DNA of 64,000 nucleotides from Cercis canadensis (Eukaryota; Streptophyta; Magnoliopsida; Fabales; Fabaceae), in NCBI GenBank assembly GCA_003255065.1, contig QAOA01006587.1, positions 62,001 through 126,000 on the forward strand, given 5' to 3'. The notes beneath the pieces are model-generated. The model was not told where the DNA came from and did no database searches. It was given only the letters and a program-made list of their open reading frames with translations. A program made the translations under genes and the position numbers. Each line of letters begins with the position of its first letter. Positions within the stretch are counted from its first letter, which is position 1. Shown one piece after another: positions 63,561-64,000 of this stretch.

Positions 63561-64000
63561 ATATATTTTAGGTCAAAAACACACGTTGGTAATGTTGGTG
63601 AACTATAAATAGATGCAGCCTTGGTTTCTTTCTTTCCTTCTTTCTCTTCTTCTTACTTTTTGTTTTCAGAAAGAAAAATTTCCTTCTTCCCACCAAAAAG
63701 AGGAAAAGAATTGTCCCTTTATTTTTAACGTGGTACAGAGTCCACAATTTATAAATTATTAAGTTGTTCATATTAATTCTCTTGGCCTAACTTGTACCAT
63801 ATAGCCATTTGGGAAAAAAAACAAAAAACTTTACTAAAAGTCAAGCAGTTTATCTTCTTCGTACAATTAATTAGGGTTTGATAATTCATGTATTGGTTTC
63901 AAGAGTTAGGGGGCCACTATGACTATTTTGTATTTTCCCCATTCAAAGGTAATATTTAAACCTTTCTATTTTGTTGGTAATCAATCTTCAAGCATTTCAC
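63561..64000. other. Intergenic DNA at the window edge
   Basis: A pyrimidine-rich tract at 63625-63700 and AT-rich DNA; no gene recognised. Confidence 0.45.

Overview
This is nuclear DNA from a flowering plant, almost certainly a eudicot. The genes have many small exons with GT/AG introns, the intergenic DNA is AT-rich, and the proteins are plant-specific (plastidial pyruvate kinase, plant G-gamma, DUF506, LFR, very-long-chain fatty-acid synthase). I cannot name the species. All gene models were built by hand from exon reading frames and splice sites.

Layout. (1) 1-3.3 kb: AT-rich intergenic DNA and the presumed promoter of the first gene. (2) 3.3-10.6 kb: a G-protein gamma subunit (AGG type, +) tail to tail with an ARF-like GTPase (ARFC1/ARL5 type, -). 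(3) 11.2-14.8 kb: three TIR-type mobile elements in a row. One is a hAT-like MITE with an 8-bp target duplication. One is a 1.8-kb TIR element carrying a broken cationic amino-acid transporter gene. The third is a probable TIR element carrying a GC-richer insert with a poly-A run. (4) 15.4-20.9 kb: plastidial pyruvate kinase alpha (PKP1, +). (5) 20.9-35.7 kb: 15 kb without a recognisable gene, holding repeats. (6) 35.7-38.1 kb: a DUF506 gene (+) with a 40-codon upstream ORF in its leader. (7) 38.1-50.9 kb: gene-free DNA with MITEs, tandem repeats and assembly scars. (8) 50.9-56.2 kb: LFR (armadillo-type SWI/SNF-associated protein, +), preceded by a tandemly repeated promoter module. (9) 56.9-60.1 kb: a second hAT-like MITE of the same family and another MITE. 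(10) 60.1-63.1 kb: a 3-ketoacyl-CoA synthase of the KCS2/KCS20 type (-).

The order AGG - ARFC1 - PKP1 - DUF506 - LFR is, from memory, the order of Arabidopsis At3g22942, At3g22950, At3g22960, At3g22970 and At3g22990, so the first 56 kb appears to be an ancient conserved block expanded by non-coding DNA. The genes are not functionally linked: they cover heterotrimeric G-protein signalling, Golgi/endomembrane traffic, plastid glycolysis for fatty-acid supply, chromatin remodelling, and wax/suberin chain elongation.

Caution: at least five places have a single N with near-identical copies of 100-326 bp on either side. These look like unmerged contig overlaps, not biological duplications.
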